Of a stretch of 49,706 bases of DNA, positions 39,197 through 46,189 are shown piece after piece; position 1 is the first letter of the stretch, and each line of letters opens with the position of its first letter. Location: the NCBI RefSeq assembly GCF_019683635.1, contig NZ_JADGIA010000009.1:1-49706 (forward strand). The letters run 5' to 3'. The notes beneath the pieces are model-generated. The model worked only from the letters and a program-made list of their open reading frames with translations, did not search any database and had not been told where the DNA came from. This stretch comes from Thermogemmatispora sp. GTDB lineage: Bacteria > Chloroflexota > Ktedonobacteria > Ktedonobacterales > Ktedonobacteraceae. The position numbers and the translations under genes were made by a program.

Positions 39197-40837
39197 TCAG
39201 ACAGCGGTGAACAGATCGGGCGAGGCCCGGCCCCGACCGGAGCTGCTCCCATGTAGCAGAGCGCGCAGCGTCGACGATAGCCGCTTGACCCCCTCGCATA
39301 GTTGCTCCGGGGACTTATCAGCGAAAGTCAGGCGTATACTCGGCAGCTGCTGCTGACTGTTTTCGACGCGGAAGAGCTGACCGGGAGCCAGCAACAGACC
39401 GCGATCGGCAGCCTTCTCAATCACTTCATATTCTTGCAGCTGCGGCGGCAGCCAGAGCAGCAGGTTGAGGCCCGCGGTCGGCACCGTCCAGCGGCATTCA
39501 AGCCCGGCCAGCTCCTCCTCTAGCAGGTTCAACAGGGCGTCGCGCCGGCGCCGATACTCCTGGCGATAGAGACAAAGCTCCTCCTCGAATGCGGGATCGC
39601 TCAGATGTTCCAGAAGAGCGCGGGCCAGGGGCAGCGAGGTGCCGCGCGCGAACGTCTGCTTGCCCTCGACCAGGCGCGCCAGGATCGGCGGAGCTGCCAC
39701 GATACAGCCGAGGCGCAGCGTTGGAAAAATCAACTTGTTGAAGCTCTTCAGATAGATCACGCGTCCCTCGCCATCAAAGCTGCGCAGCGCTGGTGGCGGC
39801 TCACCACACCCCGACTCACCGTAGAACAGCTCGCTACAATAGTCGTCTTCGACGATCAGCAGATTGTAGCGACTGGCCAGCTCAACCAGCTGCTGGCGAC
39901 GCTCACGTGACATCGTGGCGCCGGTGGGTGAATGGGCGGTCGGCACCACACAGAGCAGACGGGGGCGAGCCGCGGGTGCCTCTAGCGCCTGCTCCAGCAG
40001 ATCGAGACGCAGCCCCTCCTCATCGACCGGAATTGGCTGGCAGGTCGCTCGCTGTTGCTCAAAGATATCCAGAGCCGCCAGATAGGCCGGCTCCTCAATG
40101 AAGACCGGCTCGCCCGGCGTGAGCAGCACGCGCGCGACCAAATCCAGCCCTTGCTGGTTGCCGCTCGTGAGCAGAATCTCCTGTGGCTCCGGCTGGAAGC
40201 CGAAGCGCGTGAAATACTGGCAGAGATAGCGGCGCAGAGCCTCATCGCCCAGAGTTGAACCGTACTGCAATACCTGCAAGCTGGCTGCCTGCCGCGTCTC
40301 CTCGGCCAGGAGCCGCCCGGCGCGTGCCATCGAGTGTTCCCAGCGTTCGATGGGAAAGAGGCTGACATCAGGATAGCCACTGCTCAGATTGAGCATGGTG
40401 GCAGGATCGCCCCAGCGCTCCAGGGAGCGCTGCGTCAGCCACTGCAATTGACCAGCTCGGCTGGCCTGTAGCGATAGTCCTCCGAGCCAGCCAGTCGCCC
40501 AGTCCAGTCGTTGGCACTGGCTGGTCGAGACCGGACCGCTTGTCGGGAGATCACCCCCGAAGGGTGCCCGTGCCCGCGCCAGGGCCGTCAGAGGCGAAGA
40601 AAGAATATAGGTACCACGCCCAACGTGGCCGCCGATTACTCCCTCGCTAGCGAGTAGATCGTAGGCTTGAGCAACTGTGGTTGTGCTCACGCTCAGCTCC
40701 GCCGCCAGCCGACGTACCGGCGGCAGCTGCGTGCCCTCTGTAAGCTCTCCTCGCACAATGGCGCTTTTGATTTGTTCAGCAAGCTGCTGATAGAGCAGAG
40801 TACGCGTGCTCTTGTCCAATGAAAAAGTGATACTCAT
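39197..40837 (-). CDS. MocR/PdxR-type regulator: GntR HTH fused to aminotransferase-like domain
   Basis: 546 aa. The N-terminal winged HTH (about residues 5-78: YQQLAEQIKSAIVRGELTEGTQLPPVRRLAAELSVSTTTVAQAYDLLASEGVI) is of GntR type. After an 80-residue linker follows a class I aminotransferase-like domain (about 150-520). Its blocks are NLSSGYPDVSLFP, LTSGNQQGLDLVARVLL, VEDDYCSELFY and the PLP-lysine segment IYLKSFNKLIFPTLRLG. MocR proteins use PLP or a PLP adduct as effector and mostly activate vitamin B6, GABA, taurine or similar genes. It diverges from the nitronate monooxygenase-like gene, which is the likely target besides itself. The linker and total length are longer than usual (about 460-500 aa). 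Confidence 0.92.
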   Translation of the reverse strand: MSITFSLDKSTRTLLYQQLAEQIKSAIVRGELTEGTQLPPVRRLAAELSVSTTTVAQAYDLLASEGVIGGHVGRGTYILSSPLTALARARAPFGGDLPTSGPVSTSQCQRLDWATGWLGGLSLQASRAGQLQWLTQRSLERWGDPATMLNLSSGYPDVSLFPIERWEHSMARAGRLLAEETRQAASLQVLQYGSTLGDEALRRYLCQYFTRFGFQPEPQEILLTSGNQQGLDLVARVLLTPGEPVFIEEPAYLAALDIFEQQRATCQPIPVDEEGLRLDLLEQALEAPAARPRLLCVVPTAHSPTGATMSRERRQQLVELASRYNLLIVEDDYCSELFYGESGCGEPPPALRSFDGEGRVIYLKSFNKLIFPTLRLGCIVAAPPILARLVEGKQTFARGTSLPLARALLEHLSDPAFEEELCLYRQEYRRRRDALLNLLEEELAGLECRWTVPTAGLNLLLWLPPQLQEYEVIEKAADRGLLLAPGQLFRVENSQQQLPSIRLTFADKSPEQLCEGVKRLSSTLRALLHGSSSGRGRASPDLFTAV

Positions 40838-40924
40838 AGTCCCTGCCTGGCTTCGTCCTACCTGCTATTTCATGGGAAATACTATAAGTTACAGATGGGG
40901 TTCATTTCGCCATTTGGAGCCTTT

Positions 40925-40935
40925 AAGGATTGTAT
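40925..40935. promoter_or_regulatory. Direct repeat AAGGATTGTAT, copy 1 (candidate MocR site)
   Basis: Eleven bases identical to 41057-41067. This copy lies at the expected transcription start of the MocR gene, where binding would give autorepression. MocR-type regulators often bind direct repeats. Confidence 0.4.
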
Positions 40936-40940
40936 AGCCT

Positions 40941-40969
40941 AGTATATGCGAATCCACAATCGTTGTCAA
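40941..40969 (-). promoter_or_regulatory. Promoter of the MocR gene
   Basis: Minus strand: perfect -35 TTGACA (40969-40964), 17-nt spacer, -10 TATACT (40946-40941). Leader of about 97 nt. Confidence 0.65.
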
Positions 40970-41056
40970 TTCAGTAGTTTGCTGCTCTCTCCCTTACACA
41001 AGGGAGAGATTGTACACAGATGACTATCATTAGCCTATGAGCAGGAGAGCATAGTA

Positions 41057-41083
41057 AAGGATTGTATGTATCAGCGATACAAT
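41057..41083. promoter_or_regulatory. Direct repeat copy 2 joined to an inverted repeat (candidate MocR site)
   Basis: AAGGATTGTAT (41057-41067) repeats the 40925 copy. ATTGTAT (41061-41067) is the reverse complement of ATACAAT (41077-41083), and GTATC-AGC-GATAC (41068-41080) is a second nested palindrome. It lies about 60-85 bp upstream of the rightward -10, a position suited to activation. Confidence 0.45.
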
Positions 41084-41140
41084 TGTGGCAATCAATTGTT
41101 GAGGAACAGCGCAGGGGAAGGGAAGAGCGAGCGGCGTCGA

Positions 41141-41149
41141 TGGTATAAT
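41141..41149 (+). promoter_or_regulatory. Extended -10 promoter of the nitronate monooxygenase-like gene
   Basis: TGG-TATAAT: perfect -10 with TGn extension, no good -35, as expected for an activator-dependent promoter. Confidence 0.5.
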
Positions 41150-41234
41150 ATCCTCTGCCGGCCAACGAAGGCGGGAGGCGAAGAAGAGCCTGTCATCTCA
41201 TCCTGAACCCGGTCGGCGAAAGGCGGGAACGCAC

Positions 41235-42248
41235 TTGACATCGCTACCTGAGCGCATGCAGACGCGCTTTACAGAACTCGTTAACATTCGCTATCCCATT
41301 GTCCAGGGAGGGCTTTCCCATCTCTCCTTTGCCGAGCTAGCGGCGGCGGTCTCCAACGCTGGTGGCCTTGGTCAGATCGGCTGTGCCTGTTTTGCCACGC
41401 CTGAAGAACTGCGGGCTGAGATCCAGAAGGCCAGGCGGCTTACCGACAAACCGTTTGGCGTCAATTTCCCCATCGGACATATTTCCCTTGAGCCATTTCT
41501 CGATGCTGCTCTCAGCGAAGAGCCGGCGGTCATCAGCATCACCGGTGGCAATCCCGAGCCGCTGCTCAAGCGCATTCAAGCGAGCGGCGTGAAAGTACGC
41601 ACAATGGTACTTGTCGCGGGGGTGAGGGCGGCGCGCAAAGCGGAGGCCCTGGGAGCTGATGCTGTTATTGCTGTCGGTTTCGAAGGTGGGGGGCATCTCG
41701 GGCGCGACGATCTTGGTACGCTGGTGTTGACGCCGCGCGTTGTCGAGGCCGTCAAGATTCCAGTGCTGGCCAGTGGTGGCATCGCCGACGGGCGCGGTCT
41801 CGCGGCAGCCCTGGCTCTTGGAGCTGAGGGCATTGAGCTGGGCACGCGCTTTGTAGCTGTGCGGGAGAGCAATGCCCACCCGCACTATCAGCAGGCCCTG
41901 CTCGAAGCCCAGGAGACGGATACCATGATCATCGAGCGCAGCATCGGGCGTCCGGCGCGCGTTCTCAAAGGGCCGGTTGCCGAGCGTATTCGCCAGGTTG
42001 AGGAAGAGCTAGAGCGCGAAGGGGCTACCGCTGAGGAGCGCCTGCGCCGGCTGTTGCCGCTCATCAGCGGCGCTGTTAACAAACGAGCTGCTCTGGAGGG
42101 GGTTCTCGACGAGGGCTTTGTTTGGGCTGGGCAAGTGGTGGGTCTCATCCATGATATTCCCACGGCTCAGGAGCTGATCGAGCGCATTGTCCAGGAAGCC
42201 TGGGAGATCAGCCGGCGCCTGCCAGGACTCTTTGTCGCACCGCGCTGA
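41235..42248 (+). CDS. Nitronate monooxygenase / 2-nitropropane dioxygenase-like FMN protein
   Basis: 337 aa if it starts at the TTG 41235 (AAAGGCGGGA upstream); an ATG at 41256 gives the usual family N-terminus (MQTRFTELVNIRYPIVQGG) but has no ribosome binding site. The TIM-barrel FMN family blocks are clear: SNAGGLGQIG, GVNFPI, VISITGGNPEPLLKRIQASGVKV, AVGFEGGGHLGRDD and PVLASGGIADGRGLAAALALGAEGIELGTRFVAVRES. The phrase EGGGHLG corresponds to the active-site His region of the family. Members oxidise nitronates or act as FabK-like enoyl reductases or other flavin enzymes; the substrate is unknown. It diverges from the MocR regulator, its likely controller. Confidence 0.88.
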   Translation: MTSLPERMQTRFTELVNIRYPIVQGGLSHLSFAELAAAVSNAGGLGQIGCACFATPEELRAEIQKARRLTDKPFGVNFPIGHISLEPFLDAALSEEPAVISITGGNPEPLLKRIQASGVKVRTMVLVAGVRAARKAEALGADAVIAVGFEGGGHLGRDDLGTLVLTPRVVEAVKIPVLASGGIADGRGLAAALALGAEGIELGTRFVAVRESNAHPHYQQALLEAQETDTMIIERSIGRPARVLKGPVAERIRQVEEELEREGATAEERLRRLLPLISGAVNKRAALEGVLDEGFVWAGQVVGLIHDIPTAQELIERIVQEAWEISRRLPGLFVAPR

Positions 42249-42279
42249 GTCAGGTGCCTGGCCCAGCGCAAGGCAAGAG

Positions 42280-42344
42280 GAGGTCGAGCGAGAGCAATCG
42301 CCGCGCCGCCTGTGAGCGCCAGGCGCTCTGCCAGGCTCGACCTC
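42280..42344. terminator. Bidirectional terminator-like structure between convergent genes
   Basis: Outer stem GAGGTCGAGC (42280-42289) with GCTCGACCTC (42335-42344), 10 bp perfect; inside, GAGCGCC-A-GGCGCTC (42314-42328) is a 7-bp palindromic hairpin. It lies between the stops at 42248 and 42356. GTTTG follows on the plus strand; there is no longer T-tract. Confidence 0.5.
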
Positions 42345-42355
42345 GTTTGACCTGC

Positions 42356-43816
42356 TTACGCTCCAGGCTCCCGGTTGGCGGTGCTGCTGGCCATGCGCGT
42401 CAGAAACTGGCCAATTTCAACCAAAGCTGCCATAGCGCGACAGGTGATCTCAATCGACTCGTAGTAAGGAATGCCCTCTTCGCGCAGCAGCTGCAGCGCC
42501 GGGATCTCCTTATCGTAGCGAGCGTAGATGGTTTGTACCAGGACCGGCTTGGCGTACTGGCGCACAAGGCGGCCCAGCTCGCGGGCAGCTTCCTCCTCGC
42601 GCGCCCCGAAAGCCTCGGAAAGCAACCAGCGATAGCCGCCGAAGAGGCCCGTGATGATAACGCCATCAACGTCGGGATCGGCCAGACAGACCTCACTCAG
42701 GCGAGCGAAAGCCAGCGGGTCCTCATCGGCGGCGCCGGCGACATCGATCGGATTGGTGGCTGTTGCCCGCGCGGGCATCAAGGCGCGCAGCTGCTGCTGC
42801 GTCTCCTCCTTGAGGACGGGCACCTCCAGGCCGCAGCGTAAGGCGGCATCGCCGGAGGCTACCACGCTTCCGCCTCCATCGCCAACGATAGCGATGCGTC
42901 GCCTCCCGCCTGGGGTCGGCGGCTGCAGCGCCAAGGCCCGTGCCACTGGATACAGCTCATCCGAGCGGATGACGCGTACCACGCCGCTGCCGAGTAATGC
43001 TGTGTCATGGTCGGGGCGCACTGTCGCCAGGCTACCAGTATGGGCTAAGGCGGCGCGTACTCCAACCTCGGTGGCTCCGCTCAGCAAGATGACCACCGGT
43101 TTATAGCGTCCCTGGCGGTAGAGCTGCTGTGTCACCTGCTGCAGTGTGGCCTCGTCGATGGCTTCGACGTAGCCAGCGATCACCTTTGTCTCAGGGTCGT
43201 TGGCTAGATACTGCAGATACTCGGGGAAGCGCACATCGGCGCCGTTTCCCATGCTCAGGAAGGTCGTGAAGCCCAGTCCATCGAGCTGAGCCTGTGCGTA
43301 GAGGTACATGCCGAGATTGCCGCTTTGGGAGACCAGGCCGATCGGTCCCTCTGGCAGCGGAAAGGCCATGCCCAGGGCGTTGAGCCGGGCGCGCCGCACG
43401 TAGACCCCCATGCAGTTGCTGCCCAGGATACGGATGCCGTGCTCGTGGCAGCGAGTGACCAGCTCCATTTCGAGGGCGCGGCCCTCGGGGCCGGTCTCGC
43501 TGAAGCCGGCGGTGACGATCACGATGCCTTTCACCCCGTGAGCGATGCAATCGTCGACGGCGGCGGGCACGTGCTGGAAGGCGGTGGTAATGATGGCCAG
43601 ATCAACAGGCCCGGGCACAGCGCGCAGACTGGGGTAGGTGCGCTGGCCAAGGATCTCGGGGGCGCTGGGCGTGACCAGATAGACCTCGCCTGGAAAGCTC
43701 GCCAATAGCTGGCGAGCGGCGACATGGCCCCACTTCTGGGGCGCGCGCGATGCGCCGATGATGGCGACAGAGCGCGGGTGCAGCACTTCCTCAAGCGTAT
43801 ACAGCCGGTTGCTCAT
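42356..43816 (-). CDS. CoA-binding protein, ADP-forming acyl-CoA synthetase alpha-subunit-like
   Basis: 486 aa. The order of domains is that of the alpha subunit of ADP-forming acetyl-CoA synthetase: CoA-binding Rossmann domain (LHPRSVAIIGASRAPQKWG, VDLAIITTAFQHVPAAVDDCIAHGVKGIVIVTAGFSE), then the first ligase-CoA domain (ILGSNCMGVYV, GLVSQSGNLGMYLY, FLSMGNGADV) and the second (PTPGGRRRIAIVGDGGG). The phosphorylated histidine region is retained as LAHTGSLA (His259). No ATP-grasp beta domain is fused and no beta-subunit gene is adjacent, so it may work with a distant beta subunit or have another CoA-related role. The ATG directly follows the stop of the PAC2 gene (TGAATG), so the two are coupled. 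Confidence 0.85.
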   Translation of the reverse strand: MSNRLYTLEEVLHPRSVAIIGASRAPQKWGHVAARQLLASFPGEVYLVTPSAPEILGQRTYPSLRAVPGPVDLAIITTAFQHVPAAVDDCIAHGVKGIVIVTAGFSETGPEGRALEMELVTRCHEHGIRILGSNCMGVYVRRARLNALGMAFPLPEGPIGLVSQSGNLGMYLYAQAQLDGLGFTTFLSMGNGADVRFPEYLQYLANDPETKVIAGYVEAIDEATLQQVTQQLYRQGRYKPVVILLSGATEVGVRAALAHTGSLATVRPDHDTALLGSGVVRVIRSDELYPVARALALQPPTPGGRRRIAIVGDGGGSVVASGDAALRCGLEVPVLKEETQQQLRALMPARATATNPIDVAGAADEDPLAFARLSEVCLADPDVDGVIITGLFGGYRWLLSEAFGAREEEAARELGRLVRQYAKPVLVQTIYARYDKEIPALQLLREEGIPYYESIEITCRAMAALVEIGQFLTRMASSTANREPGA

Positions 43817-44830
43817 TCAACCCTCGTCCTTGGAATCGTCGGTATCGGTGGGTGGCCCCTGTTCGCGCTCACGTCGCAGCAGCTCCTCGACGCTGCGAAT
43901 GAGCACATCCGCGCTCGGCAGGGGACCGGTGCCGGCGGGGTGGTCGAGGTCAGTGGCCGGACCGTGGGCTGTCTCCACCACGGGTGGCTCCTCCTCGTCC
44001 TCTGGATCATCCTCCTCGTCCTCCTCATCCTCCTCGTCTGCCAGGGCATGGATCTGTTCTTCCAGGCGACGGACGTAGGCGCTGGCCTCGGGATCGCGAG
44101 CCACCAGCGCGGTAATCTGCTCCTCGAAGCGGACGGCATCCACCTGGATCTCGTTGAGGTCGAGGTCGAGGGAGAGGAGGCTGTTGACATAGGTCAGGAG
44201 GGCCGCGGTCACTTTGATGTTCGGCGTGGCGGCCAGGTAGTGGGGCGCTGCCGCCCAGAGGCTGGCTGCTGGAATGTTGGCGCGGCGGCAGGCATCCTGC
44301 AACACGCCGATCATGCCGGTGGGACCCTCGTAACCAGAGCTGTGGATGTCCAACTCGCGTAGCCGTTCCTGGAGCTCGGGCGTTGACGAGCTGCCGGTAA
44401 TGGGCACGGCCAGCGAGTGGGGGATGTCCGCCAGCATAGCCCCCAGCAGAATGACCTCCGAGACGTGAAAGTGGCGACAGACCTCTAGAAAACACTCACT
44501 GAAGGTATGCCACTTGAGCTGCGGCTCTACTCCCAGGTAGAGGATGATGTCGCGCTCTTGCTCGGGAAGGCTGTGGGCGGAGAACTGGTTAGCGGGCCAG
44601 ACCAGGGAACGCTGCATGCCGTCGACAATGCGCACAATGGGCCGCGTTTCGGTAAAGACGTAGAAGTCTTCGCTGTCAATTTCGGCGATCTTCACCGGCT
44701 TCCAGCGATCAATCAGGAATTTGATGGCGGTAGTGGCCGAGTCGGCGGCGTCGTTCCAGCCGGCCAAGGCGGCGATCAGCACCGGGTTGCGTAGTTGCAG
44801 GTGTTCACGATAATACTGGATCAGAGACAT
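43817..44830 (-). CDS. PAC2 family (proteasome assembly chaperone-like) protein
   Basis: 337 aa from ATG 44830 (MSLIQYY), which has GAGG 7 nt upstream; an ATG two codons before is possible. The PAC2 fold blocks are visible: NPVLIAALAGWNDAADSATTAIKFLID, an ERDIILYLGVEPQLKWHTF strand-helix, VSEVILLGAMLADIPHS and GYEGPTGMIGVLQDACRRANIPAASLWAAAPHYLAATPN. These proteins resemble eukaryotic proteasome assembly factor PAC2 and are common in actinobacteria and archaea; function in bacteria is uncertain. Residues about 263-290 are an acidic run of Glu/Asp, followed by a flexible tail, which is unusual. The downstream CoA-binding protein gene starts immediately after its stop. Confidence 0.85.
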   Translation of the reverse strand: MSLIQYYREHLQLRNPVLIAALAGWNDAADSATTAIKFLIDRWKPVKIAEIDSEDFYVFTETRPIVRIVDGMQRSLVWPANQFSAHSLPEQERDIILYLGVEPQLKWHTFSECFLEVCRHFHVSEVILLGAMLADIPHSLAVPITGSSSTPELQERLRELDIHSSGYEGPTGMIGVLQDACRRANIPAASLWAAAPHYLAATPNIKVTAALLTYVNSLLSLDLDLNEIQVDAVRFEEQITALVARDPEASAYVRRLEEQIHALADEEDEEDEEDDPEDEEEPPVVETAHGPATDLDHPAGTGPLPSADVLIRSVEELLRREREQGPPTDTDDSKDEG

Positions 44831-44943
44831 GCTCATACCTCTCTCTGCCTTCCCTGGACCGTATCCTACACATTCTACCATGTTGGGGAAATTGTGGGCA
44901 GTCTCTCTTGTTCTCCCCCCTACGCCCGGCCAGGGTCTGGCTC

Positions 44944-44972
44944 TTGATCCTCGCTGAGGCGGGGGCTATAAT
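44944..44972 (+). promoter_or_regulatory. Promoter of the RluA-family gene
   Basis: TTGATC (44944-44949), 17-nt spacer, perfect -10 TATAAT (44967-44972). The start near 44979 leaves about 95 nt of leader and rules out translation from the upstream in-frame ATG at 44982. Confidence 0.7.
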
Positions 44973-45074
44973 ACCCTGACAATGTGGACCTGCCTGGATG
45001 CGCTCGCCGCGTTGAGCACACTGACAAGAGGGTGGGGGCGTTGGGAAACCAGCGAGCGGCAGGAGGTGGTTTCT

Positions 45075-46097
45075 GTGATGGAGCTGGACCCGAGTCTGAT
45101 TCTCTATCAAGATCATCACATGCTGGCGGTCAATAAGCCGGCGGGCGTGGTGATTCATCCAACCTATAAGCATGCTGATGATACGCTCTGGAATATGATC
45201 CTGGCCTATCTGGAACGGCAGGGGCCGGAGGAGTGGCAGCCGCCGGAGTTGCCCGATGAGCCGGGTTGGGAGCGGGCGCCCGAGGCGGTGCGCCTGATGC
45301 TGCGCGAGCGGCGGGCGGCGCGGCTGCGCAGGCAGGAGGGGCCGCTGCCCAAGCCGGTACTCTTGCATCGTTTGGATAAGGATACGTCGGGGGTGGTGTT
45401 GTTGGCCCGTACAGAGAATGCCCGGCGCTATCTGGGACGCCAGTTCAATGAGCATCGGGTGCTGAAGCGCTATCTGGCGGTGGCCTTCGCCGGGGCGCCG
45501 GCCTGGACGCGACCGCTGCAGCCGCTGCGGGTGTGTCGCCTCTCTGTGGCTGAGCTGGAGGATGGACTGGGGCCAGGAACTCTTGACCTGGCTGGAACAG
45601 GGAAGTGGCCTGGCTCGCAGGAGCTGGTGATCTCGGGAGAGGGGCCGGAGCCGGAGCCGCTACCACTGCCCGTTGGGAGCCTTTGGCTGCTTGATGGGCC
45701 GATTCAGCGTGATCCCCAGGATCGTCGACGCTGCGTGGTGGGGCCAGAAGGCTTGCCTGCGCAGACGCTGGTGCAGGTGCTGGCCCAGCAGGGACCTTTC
45801 CTCTTGCTGGAAGCACGCCCGATTACGGGACGGATTCATCAGATTCGCGCTCATCTGGCATCTCTGGGTTATGCGCTGGTCGGTGACCAGACCTATGCTC
45901 CTCCTCCGCTGCCGGGAACACCCCAGGCCGCTTTGCTGCGCCAGTTTCTTCATGCTTCCAGTTTGACGGTGCGTCGCTATCCCGATGAGGCGCCGGCGAC
46001 TCTGGTAGCACCGTTGAGTGAGGAGCTGCGCCTCTGGCTGGAGGCGCACTTTCCTGCGGCCCAGGCCCTGCTCGCTAACCAGGGATGGGCGGCCTGA
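45075..46097 (+). CDS. RluA-family pseudouridine synthase
   Basis: 340 aa. The GTG at 45075 lies 8 nt after AGGAGG (45061-45066); the ATG one codon on (45078) is the alternative. Blocks: ILYQDHHMLAVNKPAGVVIHPT, then the catalytic motif HRLDKDTSGVVLLA with the nucleophilic Asp, FNEHRVLKRYLAV, and the C-terminal RPITGRIHQIRAHLASLGYALVGDQTY. It isomerises uridine in rRNA or tRNA. No S4 RNA-binding domain precedes the catalytic domain. Two insertions are notable: about 55 residues before the catalytic motif (Pro/Glu/Arg-rich) and about 90 residues between motifs, making it longer than S4-less relatives (about 220-300 aa). The target site cannot be told. Confidence 0.9.
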   Translation: MMELDPSLILYQDHHMLAVNKPAGVVIHPTYKHADDTLWNMILAYLERQGPEEWQPPELPDEPGWERAPEAVRLMLRERRAARLRRQEGPLPKPVLLHRLDKDTSGVVLLARTENARRYLGRQFNEHRVLKRYLAVAFAGAPAWTRPLQPLRVCRLSVAELEDGLGPGTLDLAGTGKWPGSQELVISGEGPEPEPLPLPVGSLWLLDGPIQRDPQDRRRCVVGPEGLPAQTLVQVLAQQGPFLLLEARPITGRIHQIRAHLASLGYALVGDQTYAPPPLPGTPQAALLRQFLHASSLTVRRYPDEAPATLVAPLSEELRLWLEAHFPAAQALLANQGWAA

Positions 46098-46117
46098 CTG
46101 CCTTCTTCTTAATTGGA

Positions 46118-46130
46118 TTTCTTATAGCCT
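46118..46130 (+). repeat. Direct repeat TTTCTTATAGCCT, left copy
   Basis: Identical (14 bp including the preceding A) to 47899-47912; the two copies flank the FAD oxidoreductase gene. Confidence 0.3.
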
Positions 46131-46189
46131 TAATCCCTTGTTGCGACAGCCAGCCTTGCCCCTGGTTCTGGCTGCTGCGGCCAGAAGAT

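Larger units (their letters stand above)
40838..41234. other. Divergent control region of MocR and nitronate monooxygenase-like genes
   Basis: 397 bp, AT-richer than its surroundings. It holds the leftward promoter (40941-40969), an 11-bp direct repeat at 40925 and 41057, an inverted repeat at 41061-41083 and a rightward extended -10 at 41141-41149. Confidence 0.55.

Noticed and set aside
41207-41219. ACCCGGTCGG-like sequence resembling the TetR operator
   Set aside because: Only one half-site matches and the spacing is wrong.
44982-45074. Upstream start of the RluA-family gene
   Set aside because: The ATG at 44982 is only a few bases after the predicted transcription start and lacks a ribosome binding site.
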